From PALSA-1004 sp046715035 (GTDB taxonomy: Bacteria; Pseudomonadota; Gammaproteobacteria; Burkholderiales; SG8-41), in contig JBKJZR010000055.1 of assembly GCA_046715035.1 (NCBI GenBank), forward strand, positions 1 to 34,467: a stretch of 34,467 nt of DNA, written 5' to 3'. Below are positions 7,848 through 15,577 of this stretch, in pieces. Under the pieces are notes generated by a model that did no database searches, was not told the DNA's origin, and worked only from the letters and a program-made list of their open reading frames with translations. The position numbers and the translations under genes are program-made. Position 1 is the stretch's first letter; each line of letters opens with the position of its first letter.

Positions 7848-9008
7848 TCAGGGAATCTGGCGCTGATAGCGCCGCACCCTCGCTTCATCGACCTCGATGC
7901 CCAGTCCCGGGCCCGAGCCGACATGCGCATGACCCTGGTCGATGGAAAGCGGCGTGCGCACGACGTCGTCGGCGAGATACTGACTCGACAGGCTGACGCC
8001 CCACTCGACGGCGGGCACGGCGGCGGCAAGGTGCAGTACCGCTGCCGTGGCTATGCCCGATTCGGCGATTTTGCACGCGAGGTTGACCCTCATGCCGAGC
8101 GCGCCGCACGTCTGTGCCGCGCGGTAAACGCCCGCCAGCCCGCCGAGCTTGATCGTTTTCAGACTGGCGCCGCTCGCCGCTCGCGCTTCATGGTGGCGCA
8201 GGAGGTCGGATACGGCGTGCACACCCTCATCGCAGCCGATCGGCACGCGGCTGGCCGCCGCGACGCGTGCCATGCCGGCCAGATCGTGCCCCGCGACGGG
8301 CTGTTCGAAAAAATCGAGACCGCTGCCGTCCACCGCTTGCACGTAGGCGATCGCCTGTTCGACGGTATAACCCTGGTTCGCGTCAGCCGAGATGAGGTGA
8401 CCACTGCCCAATGCCTCGCAAATACGCCGCGTGCGCGCCGCGTCGTCGCGCGGGTCGCCAATGCCTACCTTGATCTTGTAAGCAACGAACCCTGAAACGC
8501 GCTTGTCGCGAGCTTCCGCGATGTCACCCTCGGTGCTGCCGGTGCCCACCAGCCACAGCACCGCGATGCGATCGCGCAGCTTGCGGCCCAGCAGTTCGAA
8601 TACGGGCTTGCCCGTCGCGTTGCCCAGTGCGTCGTGCAAGGCCATTTCGACGGCGGACTTCGCCGACTGATTGCCGTACATCAGGCGATCCATCCGCGCG
8701 CTCGCCTGCGCGATCTCGTCGGCGGCGACCCCCCGCACGGCGGGCATCATGTAGCGCAGCGCGGCAATCATGCTTTCGACGGTCTCGCCCGTCATCGCCG
8801 GCGCGGAGGCGGCTTCGCCCCATCCCGTGTGTCCGCTGTCGAGCTCGACCTTGACCAGCACGTTGTCCGCGCTGCTGATCAGCACCCCGGCCATCTTCAT
8901 CGGCTTGTTCATGGGCAAGCTGACGGCGATCGCCTCGATATGGGCGACGCGCGCGCGCACCTCGGTGCGGCTGGCGGTGGCGGCGGGCGCAGTCGTTTCG
9001 ACGATCAT
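7848..9008 (-). CDS. Enolase-superfamily enzyme, muconate-lactonizing/mandelate racemase type
   Basis: This 386-residue protein has the capping domain first (VAHIEAIAVSLPM to about residue 130), then the barrel with the catalytic set: K178-x-K180 in AYKIKVG, metal ligands D209 (SADANQGY), E235 (FFEQPV) and D260 (IGCDEGV), and K287 in LKTIKLGG. Lysines at the ends of both the second and sixth barrel strands place it in the muconate-lactonizing subgroup, whose members cycloisomerise, racemise or dehydrate carboxylates through an enolate. I chose ATG 9008. A start nearer GTG about 45 bases further in is possible because no strong ribosome binding site is visible. It lies 43 bp after the minus-strand TctC receptor and is probably co-transcribed with it. 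The substrate cannot be told from sequence. Confidence 0.88.
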   Translation of the reverse strand: MIVETTAPAATASRTEVRARVAHIEAIAVSLPMNKPMKMAGVLISSADNVLVKVELDSGHTGWGEAASAPAMTGETVESMIAALRYMMPAVRGVAADEIAQASARMDRLMYGNQSAKSAVEMALHDALGNATGKPVFELLGRKLRDRIAVLWLVGTGSTEGDIAEARDKRVSGFVAYKIKVGIGDPRDDAARTRRICEALGSGHLISADANQGYTVEQAIAYVQAVDGSGLDFFEQPVAGHDLAGMARVAAASRVPIGCDEGVHAVSDLLRHHEARAASGASLKTIKLGGLAGVYRAAQTCGALGMRVNLACKIAESGIATAAVLHLAAAVPAVEWGVSLSSQYLADDVVRTPLSIDQGHAHVGSGPGLGIEVDEARVRRYQRQIP

Positions 9009-9051
9009 CGGCCAGCGGCGCGGCGTCGGGGTACTGCCTGCGCCGGCGACA

Positions 9052-10023
9052 TCATTTCTTCGGCTCGTCGATGCGGCCGATCGCTTTGACCGCTGCGGCC
9101 AGGCGCCGGTAATCGGCGTCGAAAAATTTCTTGAACTCGGGCGTATCCCGGTAATCGATGACGACCTGCGATTTCGACATCGCGTCCTGGAACAGCGGAT
9201 CGGCAACCGACTTTCTCACGACGTCGCGCAATTTCGTGAAGGTCGCTTCGGGCACGGCGGCGGCGGTGAAAAGGCCGACCCAGAGATAGGCTTCGACGTC
9301 GTAGCCGGTCTCCTTGAGCGTAGGCACGTCGGCGAGCGATGCAGCGCGCTTGACGTCAGAAACCCCGAGCGCACGCAGCTTGCCCGACTTGATATGCGGA
9401 TAGACGGCGGCAAGTCCTCCCGCGGTGATATCGACGTGGCCGCCGAGCAGCTGAATGATCGCGGGCCCGCCGCCGGTCGTCGGAATGTGGCGCATCTTGA
9501 GACCGGCCGCATCGAGGAACATCGCCGTGGGCACGTGAGTAATGCCGTATGGCCCCGACGACGAAAACGACATCGCGCCCTGTTTGGCCTTGGCAGCTGC
9601 CACCAGCTCCTTCACCGTCTTGATCGCATTTTCCGACTGCACGCACAGCACCAGCGGGTCGGCGCTCAGCAGCGCGATCGGTGCAATCTGCTCGAGCTTG
9701 TACGGCGATTCGATGCCGAACAGCTTGTCCTTCTCGATCGCCAGATAAATATTCGGCGTCGTCACCAGGACGTTATAGCCGTCGGCCGGCTGATTCGCCA
9801 CAAATGCGGTCCCGGACGCGGCCGTGGCGCCGGGCTTGTTCAAGACCGGTGCCGGCTGCTTGTAGAGCTTCTCGATCACTGCACCCAGCGGCTGGGCGTG
9901 GATCTGGTTCATACCCCCGGGCGGATTGGGTACGATGAGATTGAGCGTGCGCGCAGGAAATTCCTGTGCATGGCCGCCGAGCGCGGTGAAACCGAAGATC
10001 GCAGCAAGCAGCACGCGTTTCAT
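9052..10023 (-). CDS. Bug/TctC-family periplasmic receptor 2
   Basis: This 323-residue solute-binding protein has a signal peptide (MKRVLLAAIFGFTALGGHAQ, cleavage after HA) and TctC landmarks FPARTLNLIVPNPPGGMNQ, LNKPGATAASGT, QPADGYNVLVTTPN, GGHVDITAGGLAAVYPHIKSG in part, and LADVPTLKETG. The start is ATG 10023, five bases after GGGAG. A GTG six bases upstream would leave no spacing to that site. It is the first gene of a two-gene minus-strand unit with the enolase-superfamily enzyme, suggesting that it delivers that enzyme's substrate. The usual pocket motif GGGTD is replaced by GGMNQ, so ligand preference may differ from the other three receptors here. Confidence 0.9.
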   Translation of the reverse strand: MKRVLLAAIFGFTALGGHAQEFPARTLNLIVPNPPGGMNQIHAQPLGAVIEKLYKQPAPVLNKPGATAASGTAFVANQPADGYNVLVTTPNIYLAIEKDKLFGIESPYKLEQIAPIALLSADPLVLCVQSENAIKTVKELVAAAKAKQGAMSFSSSGPYGITHVPTAMFLDAAGLKMRHIPTTGGGPAIIQLLGGHVDITAGGLAAVYPHIKSGKLRALGVSDVKRAASLADVPTLKETGYDVEAYLWVGLFTAAAVPEATFTKLRDVVRKSVADPLFQDAMSKSQVVIDYRDTPEFKKFFDADYRRLAAAVKAIGRIDEPKK

Positions 10024-10135
10024 GTTCACTCCCTCGAGGAATTATCGTGGCGGGCTCGAGACACCGTAACGCTGGCGGCACGGCGATGTCAACCCAGCCA
10101 ACCCCCCGTGTTGGCAATCCAGTCTTCTTCCGTTA

Positions 10136-10178
10136 GCCTAGGAGCTTGTCGGACTTGAGTCCGACAAGCTCCTTAGGC
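10136..10178. repeat. Strong hairpin in the divergent gap 10024-10344
   Basis: GGAGCTTGTCGGACT (10141-10155) and AGTCCGACAAGCTCC (10158-10172) are perfect 15-base inverted arms around a two-base centre. Outer bases GCCTA/TTAGGC extend the stem with one bulge. It lies about 110 bases upstream of the minus-strand receptor start and directly abuts the inverted-repeat element at 10177-10303. There is no gene in the 321-bp gap. The palindrome could be a DNA-level repeat or insertion-sequence end, or an operator. No T-run follows on either strand. Confidence 0.7.
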
Positions 10179-10303
10179 AAAACCGCCCCCGGAAAAAATG
10201 CGCAAGTGTCGTCAAAAAAGCCATCGCCATGTCGTGCTGCGTGCTGACGAGGTGAAACGGCTGTGGAATTAGACATTATTCAGAAAAAATGGGGCGGTTT
10301 TGC
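10177..10303. repeat. 127-bp element bounded by 13-bp perfect inverted repeats
   Basis: GCAAAACCGCCCC (10177-10189) and GGGGCGGTTTTGC (10291-10303) are perfect inverted copies. Just inside each end lies the same-direction sequence GAAAAAATG (about 10192-10200 and 10283-10291). The interior has no open reading frame of note. The structure resembles a miniature inverted-repeat element or the collapsed remnant of an insertion sequence. I could not assign a family and saw no clear target-site duplication. It lies immediately upstream of the SMP-30-type gene, so it may carry that gene's promoter region. Confidence 0.55.
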
Positions 10304-10344
10304 TAGCGGCTCGCACGATAGTCCCCCAACAGCCTAGAGCGACG

Positions 10345-11283
10345 ATGTTCAACCCCTTCCAGCAACCGCAATTGATCAAGACCGAAGTTTTTGCGTCGAT
10401 GCCGTCGAAGTTCCGCAGGAAATCGCGCACGGCATGGTCCGATCCCAACCGCCAGGGCGCGGAAGTCGAGTGTTTCCTGGAGGGGCCGTCGTTCGATCGT
10501 GAAGGCAACCTCTGGTTCACGGATATCCCGTTCGGGCGCATCTTCCGCATTTCTCCCAAAGCCGGGCGCGATCAGGAATGGGACCTCGTCACGCAGTACG
10601 CCGGCTGGCCCAACGGGCTCAAGATCCACAAGGACGGCCGCATTTTCATCGCCGACTACAAGGACGGGCTGCTCACGCTGGATCCGAAATCCGGCAAGCT
10701 CGAGACCATCCTGCGCACTGCCCACAGCGAAGGCTTCAAGGGGCTGAACGACCTGCACTTCGCATCGAACGGCGACCTGTATTTCACCGACCAGGGACAG
10801 ACCGGTATCGCCGACCCCACCGGCCGCGTTTTCAGGCTGCGTGCCGATGGCGGGCTCGATCGATTGTGCACGAACGTGCCGAGCCCGAACGGCATTACCC
10901 TGTCGACCACGGAAAAGCACTGCTATGTCGGCGTCACGCGCTCGCAGCAAATCTGGCGGCTGCCGCTGATGGCCGACGGCTCGATCAGCAAGACGGGCGT
11001 CGCGGTGCAGCTTTCCGGCGGCGTCGGCGGCCCCGACGGCATCGAGATGGATGCGGAGAACGGCCTGCTCGTGTGCCATCTGGGCGTGGGCATCTGGCGG
11101 TTCGACAGCAACATGCTGCCGACGCATCTGATCCATTCCGACGACCACAAACACCATCATCTTGCCAATGTCGCGTACGGCGGACCCGATCTCAAGACGC
11201 TCTACATCACCGAATCGCTGTCCGGCGATATCCTCGTGGCCAGGCTGCCGGTCGCGGGCAAAAAGCTGTTCGCTCATCAGTAG
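10345..11283 (+). CDS. SMP-30/gluconolactonase-family protein
   Basis: This 312-residue six-bladed beta-propeller hydrolase of the SMP-30 group opens sugar-acid or related lactones with a bound divalent metal. Visible metal and substrate residues are E46 in CFLEGPSFDREGNLWFTD, N135-D136 in GLNDLHF, N182 in SPNGI and D231 in GGPDGIEMD. Propeller strands such as LWFTDIPFGRIFRI, GRIFIADYKDGLL and GDLYFTDQGQTG recur along the chain. I placed the start at ATG 10345. An in-frame TTG at 10300 would begin inside the inverted-repeat element. The ribosome binding site is weak. It is first in the plus-strand series and 6 bp before the dehydrogenase-like gene. Confidence 0.88.
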   Translation: MFNPFQQPQLIKTEVFASMPSKFRRKSRTAWSDPNRQGAEVECFLEGPSFDREGNLWFTDIPFGRIFRISPKAGRDQEWDLVTQYAGWPNGLKIHKDGRIFIADYKDGLLTLDPKSGKLETILRTAHSEGFKGLNDLHFASNGDLYFTDQGQTGIADPTGRVFRLRADGGLDRLCTNVPSPNGITLSTTEKHCYVGVTRSQQIWRLPLMADGSISKTGVAVQLSGGVGGPDGIEMDAENGLLVCHLGVGIWRFDSNMLPTHLIHSDDHKHHHLANVAYGGPDLKTLYITESLSGDILVARLPVAGKKLFAHQ

Positions 11284-11289
11284 GCCACC

Positions 11290-12216
11290 ATGCCAGGCGA
11301 GATCAAGAGCATCCTTATCTACGGTTATGGCGTCATGGGCCGCGGCGTGGCCCGCACGTTCGCGGGCTGCGGTTTCGACACCACCATCCGCAGCAGCCGC
11401 GCGCGCGAGCTGACCGACGTGCCGCAAGGCGCCCGCGCGGCCGCCGAGCTGCCCGCCGCCGCGCCGGATCTCGTGATCGAGTTCGTGCCTGAGGAGGTGG
11501 CTGCCAAGCGTGCGGTCTACGCAGAGCTTGAAGCTGCCTATCCGGAGGCCGATGACATGCTCATCGCGACCGGCACCTCGGGGCTCGATCTCGTCGAGCT
11601 CGCCGCTGGCCTGCGAAGGCCCGAGCGCTTTCTCGGCATCCACTACTTCATGCCGGCCGACAAGGCGCTTGTCGTCGAAGTGATGGCGGGCGCCGCTACG
11701 CCGCCGCCGGTGGTGGATCGCGTGGCGGCCGCCTTGCGGCGCTCCGGCAAGGAGCCCGTCGTTCTCTACAAGCCCATCGTCGGGTTTCTGGTCAACCGCC
11801 TGCAGCACGCGATCCTGCACGAGGCCTATTACCTGATCGAAGCCGGCGTTGCGAGCGCGGCCGACATCGATCACGCCGCGCGCCGGATGCTTGCGCCGCG
11901 CATGTGCCTCAACGGACTGATACTGCAGAAGGACGTGAGCGGGCTCAGGATACACGCGGACGCACAGGCATCCATCGTGCCCAAGCTTTTCCACAATGGA
12001 GTGCCCAATCCCATGCTGCAGGCGATGGCGCGCGACGGAGAAACAGGCATTGCCGCAGGCCGGGGTTTCTACGATTGGGCGGGGTGCGACGTCGAAACCG
12101 TGCGGCGGCAGGCGTCCGAGCAGCTCGGCAAGCTGCAGGATTTTCTCGATAGCGATGCGAACGCGCCGGCGGCGGAAACGCAGCCGCAGCCGCGCGATCC
12201 GCGCCGCCGCACCTAG
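11290..12216 (+). CDS. 3-hydroxyacyl-CoA dehydrogenase-family protein
   Basis: This 308-residue NAD(P)-dependent dehydrogenase has an N-terminal Rossmann fold with the dinucleotide motif GYGVMGRG (residues 12-19), a central segment with catalytic-type H118 and E130 (GIHYFMPAD...VVEVM), and a C-terminal helical domain (GFLVNRLQHAILHEAYYLIE, ASAADID) ending with GFYDW. It is the length of a short monofunctional enzyme. The family's usual H-F-x-N-P motif reads HYFMP, so the conserved asparagine is a methionine; the substrate may not be a classical 3-hydroxyacyl-CoA. Relatives include lambda-crystallin-like and carnitine dehydrogenases. It is probably co-transcribed with the lactonase gene. The C-terminal tail after residue 290 is charged and proline-rich. 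Confidence 0.85.
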   Translation: MPGEIKSILIYGYGVMGRGVARTFAGCGFDTTIRSSRARELTDVPQGARAAAELPAAAPDLVIEFVPEEVAAKRAVYAELEAAYPEADDMLIATGTSGLDLVELAAGLRRPERFLGIHYFMPADKALVVEVMAGAATPPPVVDRVAAALRRSGKEPVVLYKPIVGFLVNRLQHAILHEAYYLIEAGVASAADIDHAARRMLAPRMCLNGLILQKDVSGLRIHADAQASIVPKLFHNGVPNPMLQAMARDGETGIAAGRGFYDWAGCDVETVRRQASEQLGKLQDFLDSDANAPAAETQPQPRDPRRRT

Positions 12217-12240
12217 CTTCCGGCCAGGCACCGCACACGC

Positions 12241-12966
12241 TTGGACGCCCGGGTACAGTCCGCCAATCGCGCGGCGTTCGCGGCGGGCGTGCGTGAAGCG
12301 CTCGGCGTACCGGTCGCAGTGCTCGGCGCGGGTTATCTGGGCTTCGGTGCGCTGGTCGGCTCCTACGGCGGATCGATATGGGTCGTTTTCGTTACGACGG
12401 TGACGATCTGGGCGATGCCTGGCCAGCTCATCCTGATGGATATGTGGCAGATCGGCGCGCCGGCGATCGCCGTCGTGCTGGCGGTAACGCTGACCAACGC
12501 GCGGTTCCTGCCGATGACGCTGACCCTGATGCCCGTGCTGCGCGATCAAAGCCATCCCCAGTGGCGCTATTACGTTGCGGCACATTTCGTGGCGATGACG
12601 TCGTGGGCGGTGTGCATGCGGCGTTGTCCCCAGTTGCCTGCGCCCGGACGGCTTTTTTATCTGAGCGGCTTCTCGCTGTCGTGCATTGCGGTGAGTGCCG
12701 TTGCCGGCGTGCTGGGCTATCTGGTCGCGGGCTCGATACCGGAGGGCATACGGTTGGGGCTCGTGTTCCTGACGACGGTTTATTTCTTCGTGATCCTCAT
12801 CGGCGAGGTGCAAACCCGGCTCGCGGCGATCGCGCTCGTCGCGGGGGCGGTGGCAGGGCCGCTCCTGTACCTCGTCACGCCGCAGTGGAGCGTGCTGGCA
12901 GCCGGGTTCGCGGGCGGCACGGTCGCTTTCCTGATCAACAAGTCGCTGGCGCGCCGCCATGCTTGA
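12241..12966 (+). CDS. azlC: AzlC-family branched-chain amino acid exporter, large subunit
   Basis: This 241-residue inner-membrane protein has about six hydrophobic segments and typical AzlC features: FAAGVREALGVPVAVLGAG near the N-terminus, GQLILMDMWQIGAPAIAVVL, LTNARFLPMTLTLMPVLRD and WAVCMRR. AzlC works with the small AzlD subunit in export of branched-chain and related amino acids. No ATG lies between the preceding stop and the conserved N-terminus, so TTG 12241 is the only reasonable full-length start and it lacks a good ribosome binding site. It overlaps azlD by eight bases. Its place within a CoA-thioester gene series suggests either an inserted unrelated pair or export of an amino acid linked to this pathway. 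Confidence 0.9.
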   Translation: MDARVQSANRAAFAAGVREALGVPVAVLGAGYLGFGALVGSYGGSIWVVFVTTVTIWAMPGQLILMDMWQIGAPAIAVVLAVTLTNARFLPMTLTLMPVLRDQSHPQWRYYVAAHFVAMTSWAVCMRRCPQLPAPGRLFYLSGFSLSCIAVSAVAGVLGYLVAGSIPEGIRLGLVFLTTVYFFVILIGEVQTRLAAIALVAGAVAGPLLYLVTPQWSVLAAGFAGGTVAFLINKSLARRHA

Positions 12967-13291
12967 GCTGTGGCTGCTCGTGCTCGTTTGCACGCTGACG
13001 ACATATCTGTGGCGGGGGCTGGGGGTACTGCTTGCGGGGCGTATCGAGGCCGGAGGCGACATCTTCAACTGGGTTGCCTGCGTCGCGTACTCGATGGTGG
13101 CCGGGCTGATCATGCGCATCATCATCATGCCCACCGGGCTGCTCGCATCGAGCCTGCTCGTCCATCGTCTCATCGCGTGCGGGCTCGGATTGGCCGCTTT
13201 TTACGCGTGCCGCCGCAATCTGTTCGTCGCGGTCGGCGTCGGCGCGCTGACGCTGACCGTGCTCGACTATTTGCGCGTGCTTGCGGCCTAG
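12959..13291 (+). CDS. azlD: AzlD-family exporter, small subunit
   Basis: This 110-residue protein has about four hydrophobic segments (LELWLLVLVCTLTTYLW, IFNWVACVAYSMVAGLIM, LLVHRLIACGLGLAAFYAC, LFVAVGVGALTLTVL). The size, the TYLWRGLG motif near the start and the overlap with azlC identify AzlD. ATG 12959 lies inside the last codons of azlC, so translation is coupled. Confidence 0.9.
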   Translation: MLELWLLVLVCTLTTYLWRGLGVLLAGRIEAGGDIFNWVACVAYSMVAGLIMRIIIMPTGLLASSLLVHRLIACGLGLAAFYACRRNLFVAVGVGALTLTVLDYLRVLAA

Positions 13292-13306
13292 CCCCGCGCA
13301 GCGGGG
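13292..13306 (+). terminator. Short hairpin after azlD (weak terminator candidate)
   Basis: CCCCGC, loop GCA, GCGGGG begins on the base after the azlD stop. It is followed by AAAC and not by a T-run, so termination would be weak. A TACAAT hexamer at 13312-13317 just downstream resembles a -10 element for the enoyl-CoA hydratase gene, though no convincing -35 partner is visible. Confidence 0.35.
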
Positions 13307-13338
13307 AAACTTACAATACGGGTTTACCGGACACGCCT

Positions 13339-14121
13339 TTGGCTACCATCGATGTCACGCGCGACGGCGACGTCGCCACCGTCGCGCTCAATAATCCCGG
13401 CAAGCTCAACGCATTGACCGTGAGCATGTGGCAGGCGCTGGCGCGCGTCATGCACGCGCTTTCCGCAGACGACGCGCTGCGCTGTATCGTCCTGCGCGGG
13501 GCCGGCGAGGATGCATTCGCGGCCGGCGCTGACATCGCCGAGTTTGCGCACGCGCGCAACGATTTCGAGCAGGGCAAGGTTTATCACCATGAGTATGTCT
13601 TCGGTGCGCTCAGGGCGGTCGGCGAATGCCGGCATCCGACGGTGGCGCTGGTCAGGGGACCCTGCGTCGGCGGCGGGCTGGAAATCGCCTGTCAGTGCGA
13701 TCTGCGCATCTCCGGCGCGTCGGCCCGCTTCGGCGTGCCGATCAACCGCCTCGGTTTCGCCATTGCCTACGGTGAGCTTGCCGGCTTGCTGTCGCTTGCC
13801 GGGCCCGCGGTGGCGGCGGAAATTTTGCTCGAAGGCAGAGTGTGGGATGCGGGCGAAGCGTATGACAAGGGACTGCTCACTCGGGTGGTGCCGGACGACA
13901 GGGCGGAAGCGGAAGCCTATGCGACGGCACGCCGCATCGCGGATGGTGCGCCGCTGGTCGCGCGCTGGCATAAGCAGTTCATCCGGCGCCTGACGCCGCA
14001 AGCGGCGCCGCTTACCGCGTCCGAAATCGACGCCAACTTCGATTACTTCAAGACCGAGGATTACCGTATCGGCTACAATGCTTTTATACACAAGCGTAAG
14101 CCGAGGTTCGTCGGACGGTAG
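13339..14121 (+). CDS. Enoyl-CoA hydratase/isomerase-family protein
   Basis: This 260-residue crotonase-fold enzyme has both oxyanion-hole segments: FAAGADIAEFA (about residues 60-70) and GPCVGGGLEIACQCDLRI (about 107-124). Other landmarks are LNNPGKLNALTVSMW near the start and RVWDAGEAYDKGLLTRVV towards the end. Crotonases act on acyl-CoA thioesters by hydration, isomerisation, hydrolysis or decarboxylation. Around the usual catalytic glutamate positions the sequence reads INRLGFAIAYGELAGL, so the exact reaction is uncertain. The start is taken as TTG 13339 because no ATG or GTG occurs before the conserved first strand (ATIDVTRDGDVATV). It is followed closely by the malonyl-CoA decarboxylase gene. 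Confidence 0.85.
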   Translation: MATIDVTRDGDVATVALNNPGKLNALTVSMWQALARVMHALSADDALRCIVLRGAGEDAFAAGADIAEFAHARNDFEQGKVYHHEYVFGALRAVGECRHPTVALVRGPCVGGGLEIACQCDLRISGASARFGVPINRLGFAIAYGELAGLLSLAGPAVAAEILLEGRVWDAGEAYDKGLLTRVVPDDRAEAEAYATARRIADGAPLVARWHKQFIRRLTPQAAPLTASEIDANFDYFKTEDYRIGYNAFIHKRKPRFVGR

Positions 14122-14122
14122 G

Positions 14123-14203
14123 ATGACCAGCAAGGATGAAACCGGGCGTGGCAACCATACGCACTACGGGATTCCGCAATGCAAGCAAGCTCTGGAGCAG
14201 TAG
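14123..14203 (+). CDS. Possible 26-codon ORF between hydratase and decarboxylase genes
   Basis: An ATG two bases after the hydratase stop opens a 26-codon frame beginning MTSKDETGRGNHTHYG. It closes with TAG three bases before the decarboxylase ATG. Its ends fit the gap closely, which could mean a coupling leader peptide, but there is no separate ribosome binding site and no recognisable family. It may be chance. Confidence 0.2.
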   Translation: MTSKDETGRGNHTHYGIPQCKQALEQ

Positions 14204-14206
14204 GTC

Positions 14207-15514
14207 ATGCTGAGCGGCTTGTTCGACCAATACGGCAAGGCGAAATCGGCAGCCGGCGTAAAAAATCTACAGGCGCTCTGCCACCGGCTGCTGTCCGAGG
14301 CGGGCGCCGCCAACAGTGCAGCGATTGCAACACAAGTCATCAGCAGTTATGTCGTGCTCGACCCGGAGTCCCGCGCCGCGTTCTTCGAGTTTCTCGATTC
14401 CGCTCTCGGCGTAGATCGCGAGCGCCTGCTCCTCGCGGCGAAATCATACGCTGAAGACCCCGGTGCGGAGCGGCTGCCCGAGCTGCAGCATGCGGCGGAA
14501 CCGTTGCGGCAGGAATTATTGCGGCGGATCAACCGCGCGCCCGGCGGCGTTGCCGCGATCGTCGCGATGCGCCGCGATCTGCTGAAAGCGGTGCGCAATC
14601 ACCCGCAGCTGCGCGCCGTGGACACCGACTTCAGCCATCTGCTGTCGTCGTGGTTCAACCCGGGCTTCCTGAATCTCCAGCAAGTGGACTGGAACGCTCC
14701 CGCCGCGCTGCTCGAGAAAATCGTCCGCCACGAGGCGGTGCACGAAATCCGCGGATGGAGCGATCTCAGACGGCGGCTGCAGCCCGACCGGCGCTGTTTC
14801 ACTTTCGTTCATCCGCAGCTTCCCGGCGAGCCGCTGATCTTCGTCGAGGTCGCGCTCGTCAACGCGATACCGCAGACCATCGCGCAACTGATCGGCGCCG
14901 AGGCCCATGCGCAGACATCAGGGCGATTCAACGTCGCGGTGTTTTATTCCATCAGCAACTGCGAGCCTGGCCTCAAAGGCGTGTCGCTCGGGAATTTCCT
15001 GATCAAGCGCGTCGCCAAGCAGTTGCAGGCGGAGATACCGTCCGTCAGGCAGTTCTGCACGCTGTCACCGATCCCGGGACTGCGCAGCTGGCTGACGAAG
15101 TTCGACCGCAGCAATCTTCCGGCCGCCTGGCCGGCGCCGGTTCGCGCCCGCGTGGCCAGCGCCGTCGAAACGCTGCGCAAACGATTCGGGCCGGACCTCG
15201 AAGCGCTGGCAACCGCAGTGCGCGAAGGCGCCTTGAGCGCCGGAGAGACGGCCCGCCTCGCGCAATGCGCAGCGGCGTTCCTCGAGCGCGAGACCCTCAC
15301 CGAGCGCGGCGACCCGGTGGCCCGCTTCCATCTCGACAACGGCGCGCGGATCGAGCGCGTCAACGTAAACGCCGATCTCTCCGCGAAGGGGGTGCGGGAT
15401 TCATTCGGCGTCATGGTGAACTATTTGTACGACCTCGCGGCGATCGAAGCGAATCACGAGCGATTCGTTCGCGGCGAAGTGGTTGCCAGCCGTCAGGTGA
15501 CGGCGCTTCTTTGA
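14207..15514 (+). CDS. Malonyl-CoA decarboxylase
   Basis: This 435-residue enzyme converts malonyl-CoA to acetyl-CoA and CO2. The N-terminal helical domain (to about residue 160) is followed by the GNAT-like catalytic domain with family motifs: CFTFVHPQLPGEPLIFVEVA, FYSISNCEPGLKGVSLGNF (about residue 246), CTLSPIPGLRSWL, VARFHLDNGARIERVN (histidine near residue 374) and FGVMVNYLYDLAAIEANHE at the C-terminus. The histidine and the serine/asparagine-rich segments correspond to the active site in characterised homologues. Length and domain order are normal. It starts at ATG 14207 with GGAG about ten bases upstream. Its neighbours are a TctC receptor and a CaiB-type CoA-transferase, which together could import a malonate and activate it for this enzyme. 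Confidence 0.93.
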   Translation: MLSGLFDQYGKAKSAAGVKNLQALCHRLLSEAGAANSAAIATQVISSYVVLDPESRAAFFEFLDSALGVDRERLLLAAKSYAEDPGAERLPELQHAAEPLRQELLRRINRAPGGVAAIVAMRRDLLKAVRNHPQLRAVDTDFSHLLSSWFNPGFLNLQQVDWNAPAALLEKIVRHEAVHEIRGWSDLRRRLQPDRRCFTFVHPQLPGEPLIFVEVALVNAIPQTIAQLIGAEAHAQTSGRFNVAVFYSISNCEPGLKGVSLGNFLIKRVAKQLQAEIPSVRQFCTLSPIPGLRSWLTKFDRSNLPAAWPAPVRARVASAVETLRKRFGPDLEALATAVREGALSAGETARLAQCAAAFLERETLTERGDPVARFHLDNGARIERVNVNADLSAKGVRDSFGVMVNYLYDLAAIEANHERFVRGEVVASRQVTALL

Positions 15515-15577
15515 GGCTGTTGTTTTCGTCACCGCGCGTCGGGCTCGACAAATCTCTAAACCGAACGGGAGATTCCC

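Noticed and set aside
7923..10158. Plus-strand ORFs opposite the enolase-superfamily and TctC genes
   Set aside because: The minus-strand frames contain complete catalytic motifs and a signal peptide. The plus-strand frames have none.
10136..10178. Intrinsic terminator in the divergent gap
   Set aside because: The hairpin lies upstream of both flanking genes and has no T-run on either strand, so a DNA repeat or operator is more likely.
10303..13173. Very long minus-strand ORF of 956 codons
   Set aside because: It lies antisense to four well-supported genes (lactonase, dehydrogenase, azlC, azlD) and shows no domain. This is a GC-rich shadow frame.
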